DNA from: Clostridia bacterium
Lineage (GTDB): Bacteria > Bacillota > Clostridia > Oscillospirales > CAG-272
Length of the DNA: 64,000 nucleotides
NCBI GenBank assembly: GCA_017942005.1
Contig: JAGAVJ010000050.1
Coordinates: 20,971 to 84,970 of the forward strand
Direction of reading: 5' to 3'
This document shows positions 45,931 through 55,289 of the stretch, in pieces. The position numbers and the translations under genes are program-made. Under the pieces are notes generated by a model. The model ran no database searches and was not told the origin of the DNA. It worked only from the letters and a program-made list of their open reading frames with translations. Each line of letters starts with the position of its first letter. The stretch's first letter is position 1.

Positions 45931-45959
45931 TTGACATGTTCATGAAAAGTCGGTATACT
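45931..45959 (+). promoter_or_regulatory. Promoter of the 46100 gene
   Basis: TTGACA (45931-45936), 17-bp spacer, TATACT (45954-45959). Confidence 0.8.
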
Positions 45960-45968
45960 AAAAGAGAA

Positions 45969-46050
45969 GTGTGGAAATCCTTTGTTGCAGGGGATTGTTC
46001 TGTGGGGCTGGTGCGCGCGGCAGCCCCCTGGACTGCATAAAGTTTCCACT
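45969..46050 (+). promoter_or_regulatory. Structured leader, candidate RNA element
   Basis: GTGGAAA (about 45970) and TTTCCAC (about 46043) close a multiloop. Inside are AATCC/GGATT (about 45975-45995) and the strong GGGGCTG/CAGCCCC hairpin (about 46004-46027). AAAAGAGA (45960) can also pair with TCTCTTTT (46071). The gene starts about 50-130 bases further on. Confidence 0.4.
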
Positions 46051-46099
46051 GGAACTCCAAAGAAAGGAACTCTCTTTTGTAAAAGCCAAAGAGATGGTC

Positions 46100-46525
46100 A
46101 TGCATATGAAATATAAAACGCTTCTTGCGCTTCTTTCCGTGATTGCGCTGTGCATCATTATCGGGAGTGGCTTTTGTACAAGGAATGATGTCATGCTGAC
46201 CGACTATCAAGCGGCAGACGACATTTTGACAATGAAAGTCGATGTGAGCGATTCTATGGGATATGTGCGTGCCTGTTCAGAAAAGCAGGACGGAGACCGT
46301 TTGTATGTCCGGTTTTGGTCGGCGTTTGGCGGCTACAGCGGCAGTCTCGGTGCAAGTGATTCTTTTTCCATCAAGGTTCCCGATGCATGCAGGGAAATCT
46401 ATTTTTGCCGCAGCGGAAATGAAAGCGATTTGGTACTGTCACGGGACGATGCGGCGTCCGGCTGGAAAAGAGAACCGTTTGGAGAAGACGCCAGCATGCA
46501 GGTACAGGCGAATGTGCAGAAATAA
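46100..46525 (+). CDS. Membrane-anchored or secreted protein, unknown function
   Basis: 141 residues from the ATG at 46100 (AAAGAG six bases upstream); ATGs at 46094 and 46106 are alternatives. One N-terminal hydrophobic segment (about 6-23) is followed by a ~115-residue exported domain. No family recognised. The gene lies alone, between a palindromic hairpin and a convergent membrane-protein gene. Confidence 0.75.
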   Translation: MHMKYKTLLALLSVIALCIIIGSGFCTRNDVMLTDYQAADDILTMKVDVSDSMGYVRACSEKQDGDRLYVRFWSAFGGYSGSLGASDSFSIKVPDACREIYFCRSGNESDLVLSRDDAASGWKREPFGEDASMQVQANVQK

Positions 46526-46571
46526 TTCTGATGATGCAGGGCATTCCTTTTCATGCTCTGCATTTTTTGCT

Positions 46572-46652
46572 CGTTTTGCATGATATTTTATTCGTTAAAA
46601 GTTTTTGCGGCGAATTTTAAAGGCTGACGCATGTAAATGCGACAGCCCGATC
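46572..46652. repeat. Fragment of the dispersed repeat
   Basis: The first 39 bases match 26669-26707 with one change, and the last 40 (GCGAATTTTAAAGG... CGCATGTAAATGCG) match 5431-5473. It links the core of the MITE-like copy at 26.6 kb to the palindrome array at 5.4 kb. Lies between convergent genes. Confidence 0.8.
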
Positions 46653-46681
46653 ATCAAATTCACGTATAAAAAATGCAAAGG

Positions 46682-47128
46682 TTAAATCCGTATCGTAACA
46701 TCGAATTCATTTCCGCACTTAGGGCAACGTACCGTATGTTTCCCCACGCGGCGCGGCAGACACAATTCCGCTTTGCATCCGGGGCAGGTACGGTAACGCT
46801 TGGTGGGGATATTTTTGATACGTACACTGCACTTTTTGAAGAATGCGGCAATGGCACGAAGCGGCTTGATTTTTTGTGCTTTCATCTGAAACCTGGATTT
46901 CAGGTTCCAATAAATCATATTTTCTCTGCGTCTGCCGGACAAATTGCGTGAAAAACAGCGGAACAGCATCCATACTGCGGCAAGCGTACAAAGAAAGACG
47001 AGTACCGTGCTTCTGGCAAACAGATTGATTGCCCAAAGTACAATATAGGTCCAAAACAACGCATGGTTTAAGGCGTCCATGCCATTTCTGCCATACATGA
47101 AGTGTATCAATTTATCTCTGAATTTCAT
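46682..47128 (-). CDS. Membrane protein with C-terminal zinc ribbon
   Basis: 148 residues from Met5 of a longer frame. Two or three hydrophobic segments (about 20-55) precede a basic linker and the zinc ribbon CPGCKAELCLPRRVGKHTVRCPKCG. A common Clostridial family with unknown function, often seen near lone genes. It is convergent with the 46100 gene and has a weak ribosome site. Confidence 0.8.
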   Translation of the reverse strand: MKFRDKLIHFMYGRNGMDALNHALFWTYIVLWAINLFARSTVLVFLCTLAAVWMLFRCFSRNLSGRRRENMIYWNLKSRFQMKAQKIKPLRAIAAFFKKCSVRIKNIPTKRYRTCPGCKAELCLPRRVGKHTVRCPKCGNEFDVTIRI

Positions 47129-47433
47129 GATTGAAATCATTGCAGCTGCATGCAGCGGAACATGATATTCTGCACATGCGGCGTTTTCCTTTCCGAGAGA
47201 TCATTATAGATGTGATGAATTCTTCAAAGGAAACTGTTCGGTGAGAGGGGGCAGAACAGCGCCGATACATGAAGAACCTTCATTTTTTGATATTATACCG
47301 CAAGAATATTACCTTGTTATGACGTTTTATCAAATTTTATCAAAATTCTTTGTTGCTAATTTGGTGCGACACGCTTTACAGAACTTGTGTGTGGTGCAGC
47401 GGGAGATTCTGCCTCTCTTTTTCGGTTTATGCA
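47129..47433. other. Intergenic region, no gene seen
   Basis: AT-rich stretch between the divergent zinc-ribbon and HAD genes. ATTATA at about 47203 on the minus side may be a -10 for the zinc-ribbon gene. Otherwise nothing recognisable. Confidence 0.4.
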
Positions 47434-47490
47434 AAAATTTCATGAAATTTTGTCAAGCGTCTTGACGCACAATCAAAAATCCTATATAAT
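47434..47490 (+). promoter_or_regulatory. Promoter with overlapping operator palindromes for the GH95 operon
   Basis: TTGACG (47462-47467), 17-bp spacer, TATAAT (47485-47490). A perfect 18-bp palindrome AAAATTTCATGAAATTTT (47434-47451) lies just upstream and GCGTCTTGACGC (47457-47468) overlaps the -35, so one or more regulators may bind here. Confidence 0.75.
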
Positions 47491-47547
47491 ATAAGGTAGA
47501 TTCGTGCAAACCAAAAGAGTTATCATAAAGAAAGGATCGCATTTCCC

Positions 47548-48309
47548 ATGCTGTATACGCCAAACTGCTGCAATAAGCTTCATCCGCGCCTGATCGCGTT
47601 TGATCTGGACGGTACGCTGACAAAGCCGCAGAGTCCCATCGAACCGCAAAATCTCCAATTTTTAGAGCAAATGTCAAAACGGTATCATTTGGTAATTATT
47701 GGAGCGGGCAGCTGCCGCCGTATTTTTGAACAAATTAAGCACTTCCAGATAGACATCATCGGCAATTACGGCATGGAGGGGGCAGAATACGATGCAGAGA
47801 AGGACGACATCCGTATGATTTTTTCACATACGGTACCGCTGCAGCCGGAGCCTCGGGGCAGGGAAGTGATGGAGCAGCGCATTCATAGGCTGCGGCATAT
47901 GTTCGGATTTACCGATTATGTCGGAGAAAGTGCGGAATTCTATGCATCAGGATGTGTGACGTTTCCAATTTTAGGCACGGCTGCACCGCTGGATCGAAAA
48001 ATGGCGCTTGACCCGGATCGCACCATTCGCCGTCCGCTGCTTGCGCGTGTGCGAGAGGTCATCCCTGAATACAACGTCTTTATTGGCGGCACCTCTTCCT
48101 TTGATTTTACACCGGCTGGCTTTGACAAATATCATGCACTGGCGGAATACTGCCGGGTACATGGATACACCCACGAGGAGGTACTGTTTTCCGGCGACGA
48201 CTATGGAGATGGTGGAAACGATGCGTCGGTATATACATCGGAAATTGCATTCCTGCCGGTTCATGACTATCATCAGCTTCCGACTTTATACAAAGCGTTT
48301 CTCAATTGA
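47548..48309 (+). CDS. HAD-IIB phosphatase, phosphomannomutase-like
   Basis: 253 residues. HAD motif I DLDGTLT (residues 17-23), motif II (around IGAGS), and the last motif FSGDDYGDGGND. The layout is that of the HAD-IIB/eukaryotic-type phosphomannomutase group, which act on sugar phosphates. First gene of a run of five, so it may dephosphorylate or interconvert a sugar phosphate in the same pathway. Confidence 0.85.
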   Translation: MLYTPNCCNKLHPRLIAFDLDGTLTKPQSPIEPQNLQFLEQMSKRYHLVIIGAGSCRRIFEQIKHFQIDIIGNYGMEGAEYDAEKDDIRMIFSHTVPLQPEPRGREVMEQRIHRLRHMFGFTDYVGESAEFYASGCVTFPILGTAAPLDRKMALDPDRTIRRPLLARVREVIPEYNVFIGGTSSFDFTPAGFDKYHALAEYCRVHGYTHEEVLFSGDDYGDGGNDASVYTSEIAFLPVHDYHQLPTLYKAFLN

Positions 48310-48345
48310 TAAAATTTTGAACAAGAGAAAGGTCTAAATTTTCCT

Positions 48346-49479
48346 ATGAACGAGCAGCAAATGAAAGAATTTTTATCCGCACTGCCGCCAAAACCGTCTC
48401 CTGTGGTGGAACCCGGGCAAAACGGAAATCCGGGGGAATTCAACGTTGGTGTGATCGGGTTGGATCACGGGCATATCTTGGGTATGTGTTCCGGACTGCG
48501 TGACGCAGGCGCGGCGATTGTATTGGTATTTGACCGTGATACAGAAAAGGCAGCGGCATTTGCAAAGCAGTTTGGTGCGCATATCGCACGCAGTGAAGAG
48601 GAAGTACTGTCTGCAAAGAATATTCATATGATTGCGTCGGCAGCAGTACCGTGTATGCGCGGTCCGCTTGGTATCCGTGCGATGCAGGCGGGCAAGGATT
48701 ATTTTGTCGACAAAACACCGTTTACGACAAAAGCACAGATTGCGCAGGCGAGGGCGGTATGCAGAGAAACCGGACGCCGGTATTTCTGTTATTTTTCGGA
48801 ACGTCTGCATTCGGAGGCGGGCGTTCTTGCCGGGTATCTGATCGATGCGGGTGTGATCGGGCAGGTTTTGCAGGTCGACGGCTTCGGTCCGCACCGCATC
48901 GGAGATCCTGCTTCCCGCCCGGAGTGGTTTTGGAAAAAGAGGGAATCCGGCGGTATTCTCTGTGATATTGGCAGCCATCAAATTGAGCAGTTTCTATTTT
49001 ATACAAAAGCTGTAAATGCGTCTGTGGTAAGCGCCCGCATTGCCAATTATGCGCATCCCCATGCGCCGGAGTTTGAGGATTTCGGCGATGCGATGCTGAC
49101 AGCAGACAACGGTGCGACAAATTATTACCGTGTGGACTGGTTCACCGCCAAAGGACTGTCAAGCTGGGGGGATGGCAGAACGATTCTGCTTGGAACAGAC
49201 GGGCATATGGAGCTGCGCAAGTTTGTAAATCTGGCAGCTTCGGGGGAAGACAAAAGAGGGGAAATGGTATTGTGGGCAGATGAAGATGGAGAACACCGCA
49301 TTTGTGCACAGGGGTTGACCGGGTTCCCGTTTTTCGGTCAGATGATTTTGGACTGTCTTTGCCGCACAGAGCGTGCCATGACGCAAAAGCACATTTTTAC
49401 AGCGGCAGAGTTGTGTATCGCGTGTGAAGAAAAGGCAGCCGTGGTGGAAGGCAGCGGGATTCTTCCCGTGTATGCATAA
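48346..49479 (+). CDS. Gfo/Idh/MocA family oxidoreductase
   Basis: 377 residues. Rossmann start VGVIGLDHGHILGMCSGLRDAG, DKTPF in place of the usual EKP motif, and a C-terminal domain with GGILCDIGSHQIEQFLFYT. Comes 36 bases after the HAD gene and 34 before GH95. Likely oxidises or reduces the sugar released by the fucosidase, an inference from context. The DKTP variant suggests a separate subfamily from the 44428 copy. Confidence 0.9.
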   Translation: MNEQQMKEFLSALPPKPSPVVEPGQNGNPGEFNVGVIGLDHGHILGMCSGLRDAGAAIVLVFDRDTEKAAAFAKQFGAHIARSEEEVLSAKNIHMIASAAVPCMRGPLGIRAMQAGKDYFVDKTPFTTKAQIAQARAVCRETGRRYFCYFSERLHSEAGVLAGYLIDAGVIGQVLQVDGFGPHRIGDPASRPEWFWKKRESGGILCDIGSHQIEQFLFYTKAVNASVVSARIANYAHPHAPEFEDFGDAMLTADNGATNYYRVDWFTAKGLSSWGDGRTILLGTDGHMELRKFVNLAASGEDKRGEMVLWADEDGEHRICAQGLTGFPFFGQMILDCLCRTERAMTQKHIFTAAELCIACEEKAAVVEGSGILPVYA

Positions 49480-49513
49480 AGAAAGTAAACTACGTTTTAC
49501 ATAAGAGAAAGGA

Positions 49514-51790
49514 ATGAAAATCAAAATGAATCAATATTGTCTGCATCTTGCAAACGAAGCAACCGAATGGGAAAACACGACACCGATTGGCTGCGGAACG
49601 TGCGGCGCTACCCTATGGGGCGGTACCGCGATGGAGCGGATTCACTTAAACGAAGAAAAAATCTGGTCAGGCGAGCCGAAGCATTTAAACGGAGAAGGCT
49701 TCCGTGAGAAAATTGATGAAATTCGTCGGCGCCTTTTGGCAGGAGAATGTGCGGATGCGTATGCAAAGCAGGCGCTTGCGCCGTATTTTTCCTTCGTCCA
49801 TTCATATGAAACGGCGGGAGAACTGCTGCTTTCCATGGCAGAGCTTCCGGCAGAAGCGGTTTCTGAATATCGCCGCGATCTGCATTTGAACAGCGGTGTT
49901 GCAGAAATTTCCTACCGTATGGGTGATACCGTTTATACACGTACCGCGTTTGCTTCATATCCGGCACAGTTGATTGCAATGAAGCTTACGGCAAACAAAC
50001 CGGGAACCATTTCATTTACTGCAACGTATGAACGGGAAAGCGATCCTTCACCGGTAAATGACAGTAAATTGATGGTTACCGAAACCGAAATCGATATCCA
50101 TAAAAACAATGCTGTCGTTACCGCCATAAACGATTTTATGATCGTGAACGGAAAGACTGCTGTCGGTGACCATCCCTTTGAGATTCGTATCAAGTTTGTG
50201 ATTGAGGGTGGTACCTGTACTGCCAATACGGATGGAACGATGACGGTTTCTCATTCGGACAGTGTCTGTATTTACATTGCAATTTCGTCGGATGGGGCAG
50301 CGGTACTGCCGGAATACCCTGTTTGGGACGAGCTGCTGTCAGAGCATATCCGCGATTTTTCTGCAATCATGAACCGGGCGGATATTGCATATGATTATGA
50401 TGAAGCGCTGGACGCACTGCCGGTAAATGAACGCTTGCAGCGGGTGAGAAATGGAGAACCCGATGTGGGTCTTGTCAACCTCTACTTCCAGTTTGGTCGG
50501 TATCTTCTCTTGTCCTCCAGCCGCGGCAGTTCTCTGCCTGCCAATCTGCAGGGCGTATGGAACCCTTATATGAAGGCACCGTGGGATGCAGACTACCACA
50601 CCAATATCAATTTGCAGATGAACTACTGGCATGCGGAAACTGCCAATTTAGCAGAATGTGCGCTTCCGCTGTTTGACTATATCAATCACTATCTTTTGGA
50701 AGGCGGGCGCACGGTTGCACGGGAATATTACCACTGCCGCGGTGCGGTACTGCATCATTTAAGTGACATCTACGGCTTTGCCTATCCGGCAGACGGTCTG
50801 TGGGGACTTTGGCCGATGGGCGGCGCGTGGCTGTGCTACGCACTTTGGGAGCATTATCTCTTTGAACCGGATGAAGCCTATCTGCGGAAAACGGCGTATC
50901 CGTATATCGAAGCTTGTACACGGTTCTTCCTTGATTACATGTTTGAGGATGAAAACGGATATTTGTGTACCGGTCCGTCCACGTCTCCGGAAAACCAATA
51001 TTATCTCGACAGCAATGGAGAAAAGATAAAAGCGTATCTTTGTCTGTCTCCCACAATGGACATTGAAATCGTCCGCGGACTGCTTGAAATGTACATCAAA
51101 ACGGAAGAAGTGCTCGGGTGCAATCCTGAACAGATGGAAGAAGCAAAAGCGGCTTACAAAAAGCTTCCGCCGCACAAAATCGGTGCCCGCGGGCAGCTGA
51201 TGGAATGGCAGAAGGACTACGAAGAGCCGGAACCCGGGCACAGACATATCTCGCACAGCTTTTCTTTGTATCCCGGCTGGGAAATCAACAAAAATACGCC
51301 GGAATTGATGCAAGCCATTGACACGACGATGCGTCTGCGGCTGGAAAGCGGTGGCGGTCACACTGGGTGGAGCTGTGCATGGCTGATTTGTAATTTTGCA
51401 CGGCTTGGACAGGGAGACACTGCGGCAGACATGATTCGCAAGCTGTTTACAAACTCGACGAAGGACAATCTTTTTGACAGTCATCCTCCGTTCCAGATTG
51501 ACGGAAACTTTGGTGCTTCTGCCGCAATGGCGGAAATGCTTCTGCAAAGCCACACCGATACCATTGACCTGTTACCGGCGCTGCCCTCCGATCCTGCTTA
51601 TCAAAACGGCTCGTTTGAAGGATTGCGTGCGCGCGGCGGCATAACGGTATCTGCCGACTGGATGGACGGCCGCGTGGTTTGCTGCCGTTTGCACACAGAG
51701 AAAGATCAGCGTGTGAAGCTTTGTGTCAACGGTGAGACCATGCCGGTTTCGCTTTTGGCTGGACGCGATATGGAGCTTTTATTCTCATAA
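49514..51790 (+). CDS. GH95 family alpha-L-fucosidase-like enzyme
   Basis: 758 residues (754 from the ATG at 49526, which has a better-spaced AAAGGA). The N-terminal GH95 domain has CGTCGATLWGGTAMERIHLNEE. The catalytic barrel contains HTNINLQMNYW (about 362-372), matching the water-activating Asn pair of B. bifidum AfcA, and CTGPSTSPENQYY holding the acid. GH95 enzymes hydrolyse alpha-1,2-fucosides or related L-galactosides by inversion. No signal peptide. Together with Gfo/Idh and HAD genes this points to use of fucosylated host or plant oligosaccharides. Confidence 0.93.
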   Translation: MKIKMNQYCLHLANEATEWENTTPIGCGTCGATLWGGTAMERIHLNEEKIWSGEPKHLNGEGFREKIDEIRRRLLAGECADAYAKQALAPYFSFVHSYETAGELLLSMAELPAEAVSEYRRDLHLNSGVAEISYRMGDTVYTRTAFASYPAQLIAMKLTANKPGTISFTATYERESDPSPVNDSKLMVTETEIDIHKNNAVVTAINDFMIVNGKTAVGDHPFEIRIKFVIEGGTCTANTDGTMTVSHSDSVCIYIAISSDGAAVLPEYPVWDELLSEHIRDFSAIMNRADIAYDYDEALDALPVNERLQRVRNGEPDVGLVNLYFQFGRYLLLSSSRGSSLPANLQGVWNPYMKAPWDADYHTNINLQMNYWHAETANLAECALPLFDYINHYLLEGGRTVAREYYHCRGAVLHHLSDIYGFAYPADGLWGLWPMGGAWLCYALWEHYLFEPDEAYLRKTAYPYIEACTRFFLDYMFEDENGYLCTGPSTSPENQYYLDSNGEKIKAYLCLSPTMDIEIVRGLLEMYIKTEEVLGCNPEQMEEAKAAYKKLPPHKIGARGQLMEWQKDYEEPEPGHRHISHSFSLYPGWEINKNTPELMQAIDTTMRLRLESGGGHTGWSCAWLICNFARLGQGDTAADMIRKLFTNSTKDNLFDSHPPFQIDGNFGASAAMAEMLLQSHTDTIDLLPALPSDPAYQNGSFEGLRARGGITVSADWMDGRVVCCRLHTEKDQRVKLCVNGETMPVSLLAGRDMELLFS

Positions 51791-51871
51791 AGCGTTTTTT
51801 GAAAAGCATGCGGCGGATGCCGATGCAATGTTTTCTTTGTTACATATAGGAAGGGCATTTGAAATTATATC

Positions 51872-53284
51872 ATGGCAAAAAAATATGAAATCAATATGTG
51901 TGAGGGACCGCTGTTTTCCAAGCTGATCGCATTCGCACTTCCCCTGATGCTGTCAAGCATTTTACAGCTGTTATACAATGCAGCGGACGTCATTGTCGTT
52001 GGGCAGTTTGCAGGTCATGCCGCACTTGCGGCGGTCAGTTCTACCGGTTCCCTTGTCAATTTGATTGTCAATCTGTTTATCGGACTGTCCGTTGGCGCCA
52101 ACGTTGCGACTGCGCGTTTTTTTGGCGCCAAGGATGACAGAAGCGTACATGAAACGGTGCATACCTCCATGCTGCTCAGTATCATTGGCGGCATTGGGGT
52201 CGGGATCATTGGCTTTTTCGGTGCAAGAACGTTTCTTTTATGGATGGGCTCTCCGGACGACGTCATTGACCTTGCGGCACTGTATCTGAAAATTTATTTT
52301 GTCGGAATGCCGGCGTCCATGGTCTACAATTTCGGTGCATCCATTCTCCGTGCGATTGGCGATACGCGCCGTCCGATGCGTTATCTGATGATATCGGGTG
52401 CGGTCAATGTGGTATTGAACCTTGTTCTTGTCATCTTTTTTGACATGAGCGTTGCCGGTGTCGCCATTGGAACGGTTGCGTCGCAGCTGTTATCCGCAAT
52501 TTTTGTGGTATATGCGTTGGTGCGCGGCTCTGAAGGGTCATCGTTCCAGCTGTTCCCACACAAAATGCGTATTTACCGCGACAAGCTGGTGATTATATTA
52601 CAGACGGGAATTCCGTCCGGAATTCAAGGCTCTGTATTCTCTCTTTCCAATGTTTTGATTCAGTCCACCATTAATTCCTTTGGTTCTGTAGCAATGGCAG
52701 GAAACGGTGCGGCTGCCAACATTGAAGGCTTTATCTATGTTGCGATGAACGCATTCCATCATGCCGCGCTGACCTTTACAAGCCAGAATCTCGGTGCGCA
52801 CAATCTGGCGCGCATCAAGCGTATCTTCTGGCAGTGTATTCTGCTTGTGACGTCTGTTGGATTTATCCTCGGATGCGCTGCGCTGTTTTTTGGACCGCAG
52901 CTTCTGTCGATTTACGACAGCGATCCGCAGGTCATTTCCTTTGGCATTGTGCGTATGCAGATTATCTGTCTGACCTATTTTACCTGCGGTATTATGGATG
53001 TATTTGCAGGTCTGATGCGTGGGCTTGGCAATTCTGTGACACCGATGGTGGTTTCGCTGCTCGGCGCATGCGGACTGCGTGTGGTATGGCTGTACACTGT
53101 TTTTGCGCTGGAGCCAACGCTTCGGTGTCTGTACATTTCCTATCCGGTTTCCTGGGTGGTCACGTCGCTTGCGCACGGTATCTGCTTTATCATCCAAATG
53201 AAGAAAACCCAAAAACGGCTTGCAGCGGCAGAGAGGGCGGCAATCGATTCCGCAGCCGCAAAGCCGGCGGAACTCGGCGTTTGA
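51872..53284 (+). CDS. MATE family efflux transporter
   Basis: 470 residues with twelve predicted membrane helices in two repeated halves and conserved segments FALPLMLSSILQLLYNAADVI and RAIGDTRRPMRYLMISG. MATE proteins export cationic compounds by sodium or proton antiport. It follows GH95 by 80 bases in the same direction; no clear functional tie is visible. The ribosome site (AGGAAGGG) is somewhat far from the ATG. Confidence 0.94.
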   Translation: MAKKYEINMCEGPLFSKLIAFALPLMLSSILQLLYNAADVIVVGQFAGHAALAAVSSTGSLVNLIVNLFIGLSVGANVATARFFGAKDDRSVHETVHTSMLLSIIGGIGVGIIGFFGARTFLLWMGSPDDVIDLAALYLKIYFVGMPASMVYNFGASILRAIGDTRRPMRYLMISGAVNVVLNLVLVIFFDMSVAGVAIGTVASQLLSAIFVVYALVRGSEGSSFQLFPHKMRIYRDKLVIILQTGIPSGIQGSVFSLSNVLIQSTINSFGSVAMAGNGAAANIEGFIYVAMNAFHHAALTFTSQNLGAHNLARIKRIFWQCILLVTSVGFILGCAALFFGPQLLSIYDSDPQVISFGIVRMQIICLTYFTCGIMDVFAGLMRGLGNSVTPMVVSLLGACGLRVVWLYTVFALEPTLRCLYISYPVSWVVTSLAHGICFIIQMKKTQKRLAAAERAAIDSAAAKPAELGV

Positions 53285-53374
53285 TCTGCCCTCAAAAGCT
53301 TGCGGATTTCATTGGCATACAAAATGTTTTTTCATGAGTAGAAAGGAACCCTATGTGTATTCGGCAGACGCCAT

Positions 53375-54670
53375 ATGTACATAGGGTACAATTTAGATAT
53401 GAATGGCGAAATGATTGAAAAATTATTTGCGGATACTGCGTATATCCGTGTAGGCGGAACCGATGCGGAGCGGCGGTGTGCAGAATACCTGTCAGCGCAG
53501 TGCAGTGCGCTTTTCGGCAAAGAAAAAGGAAACGCTTTTTTATATCCGTTTGACGTGCAGATGGGAGAAATTCACACAGCGCTATTGACGGTAACCGATA
53601 AAAATGGCACACGTGAGATTCCCTGTAATGGGTACATGTGCGCAGGTTCACACGAGGTGGAAGCGCCGTTTTTCTATCTGCGTGCACCGGATGACAAGAT
53701 GTCGCTTGCTTCGGTACGCGGCAAGATTGTACTGTTTGACGGATATCTTGGGTACCATCTTTATCAGTCGCTGTGCGAATATGGGGCAGTTGGCTTTATT
53801 TCTTATGACGGCAATGTTCATTTTGCAGACCGGGACAAGGACAAGCGCGAGCTGCGTTCCTATGTGGCGGATGCAAACGGGACAAAGTGCGGCCGTGAAA
53901 AGCTGCCCGGGGTACACATCAATGCAAAGGATGCTGTATCGCTGATTGAAAATGATACAGTGACAGCAAAGATCAAGCTGCTTCAATACGAGTACACCGG
54001 ACAGTCGCAGAATGTGATTTTAGAGCTTCCGGGCACAAATGCCTCTGGAGAGGTGATTGTACTGACGGCGCATTATGATTCCACTCCTCTGTCTCAGGGG
54101 GCATATGACAACATGTCCGGTGCAATCTGCCTTTTATCCATGGCGGAATATTTTATGTCGCATGCGCACAGCCGTACTCTGCGGTTTATCTGGTGTGGTT
54201 CTGAGGAACGTGGTCTGCTTGGTTCAAAGGCGTACTGCCAAAAGGAGACGGATGCCCTGAAAGTGATTTGCCTGTGTATCAACGTCGATATGATTGGCTG
54301 TACAATGGGAAAATTCATTGCCTGCTGCACGAGTGAGGAAGCACTTGTACACTACATTGCATATATGGGGCGAGAAGAAGGCTTCCAGGTGCAAGCGTAT
54401 CAAGACGTCTATTCCTCGGATTCGACGCCGTTTTCCGACAGAGGAATTCCGTCGGTATCCTTTGCCCGTTCGGCACCGCGTGAAACGGCAATGATTCACA
54501 ATGCGTATGACACGGCGGCTTCTATAAAGACTGCGCAGATGAACGATGACATTGCATTCATTACTTCTTTTGCATCACGGATGGCAAACGCGGAATATAT
54601 GCCGGTTCTGCGTGTAATTCCGGACAACATGCGGGAAAAACTGGATCGCTATCTTTGCAGAAAGAAATAA
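53375..54670 (+). CDS. M28 family metallopeptidase
   Basis: 431 residues (423 from Met9 at 53399). Zinc ligands are visible: TAHYDS (His, Asp), GAYDNMSG, catalytic Glu pair GSEERGLLG, NVDMIG and MIHNAYDT (His). A protease-associated-like insert lies before the first ligand. No signal peptide, so an intracellular aminopeptidase is likely. The best ribosome site (GAAAGGAA) is placed for an ATG at 53353 in another frame, which reads 21 codons and overlaps this gene start. Confidence 0.92.
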   Translation: MYIGYNLDMNGEMIEKLFADTAYIRVGGTDAERRCAEYLSAQCSALFGKEKGNAFLYPFDVQMGEIHTALLTVTDKNGTREIPCNGYMCAGSHEVEAPFFYLRAPDDKMSLASVRGKIVLFDGYLGYHLYQSLCEYGAVGFISYDGNVHFADRDKDKRELRSYVADANGTKCGREKLPGVHINAKDAVSLIENDTVTAKIKLLQYEYTGQSQNVILELPGTNASGEVIVLTAHYDSTPLSQGAYDNMSGAICLLSMAEYFMSHAHSRTLRFIWCGSEERGLLGSKAYCQKETDALKVICLCINVDMIGCTMGKFIACCTSEEALVHYIAYMGREEGFQVQAYQDVYSSDSTPFSDRGIPSVSFARSAPRETAMIHNAYDTAASIKTAQMNDDIAFITSFASRMANAEYMPVLRVIPDNMREKLDRYLCRKK

Positions 54671-54680
54671 GCATATGATC

Positions 54681-54724
54681 AAAAAGAGGATTCCTGTACA
54701 ACGTACAGGAATCCTCTTAAAATA
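54681..54724. terminator. Bidirectional terminator between convergent genes
   Basis: A 16-bp perfect hairpin, AAGAGGATTCCTGTAC (54684-54699) and its complement (54703-54718), flanked by A-rich and U-rich runs on both sides. It serves the M28 gene (+) and DUF3781 gene (-). Confidence 0.9.
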
Positions 54725-54868
54725 TGGATAGCGTCTTTTGCAGGACGTTGACTTGTACCCATTGCAACAGCCTGCATCCCATATTTAAACCCCCAATTTA
54801 CTTTTGTGTTCCTGGTGCCGTAACTCTCGTTTCTGATGTATGGTAATCCATGAACTCAATTGTGCAGA

Positions 54869-55111
54869 TTATGCTTTAGCCTTATGCGCGGTGATAATTG
54901 TATAGCTATATGCGTTCACGGTTATTTTGTAACTACCTACAGCTACATACCAATTTTTCCCGATTCTCTCAATTTGGGCGGTTTTGTCCAAAATCTGCAC
55001 CTTGCTCCATTGGACAACATCGTCTGTTTCAAGCTGGCAGTTCTTTTTTATTCGCTCTGTACCCATTTCTGTTGTATGAAGCTTATCAATATTTTCAATT
55101 AAATTACTCAT
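54869..55111 (-). CDS. DUF3781 domain protein
   Basis: 80 residues from the ATG at 55111 (GGTGA eight bases upstream). The sequence matches DUF3781: NLIENIDKLHTTEMGTERIKK at the start, then VGSYKITVNAYSYTIITAHK at the end. The family is of unknown function. No operon partners. Confidence 0.85.
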   Translation of the reverse strand: MSNLIENIDKLHTTEMGTERIKKNCQLETDDVVQWSKVQILDKTAQIERIGKNWYVAVGSYKITVNAYSYTIITAHKAKA

Positions 55112-55206
55112 TTTAACATCACCGCACTTCAAAACTGTTTTTTGTGCTGTACTGTATATTTATCCACCATAATTCACTGGGAACACGAAGTCGAATTGGG
55201 ACTATT

Positions 55207-55268
55207 TTAAAGCTTTTGAGGATTTTTAAGGAACTTTTCTCGAAAAGTTCCTTAAATGGGGTTTGGGG
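55207..55268. repeat. Dispersed hairpin repeat, half copy
   Basis: AAAGCTTTTGAGG precedes the hairpin TTAAGGAACTTTTC/GAAAAGTTCCTTAA (about 55225-55255), followed by ATGGGGTTTGGGGCG. It sits just after the stop of the minus-strand GNAT gene. Confidence 0.75.
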
Positions 55269-55289
55269 CGAAGCCACAAGTATTATAGA

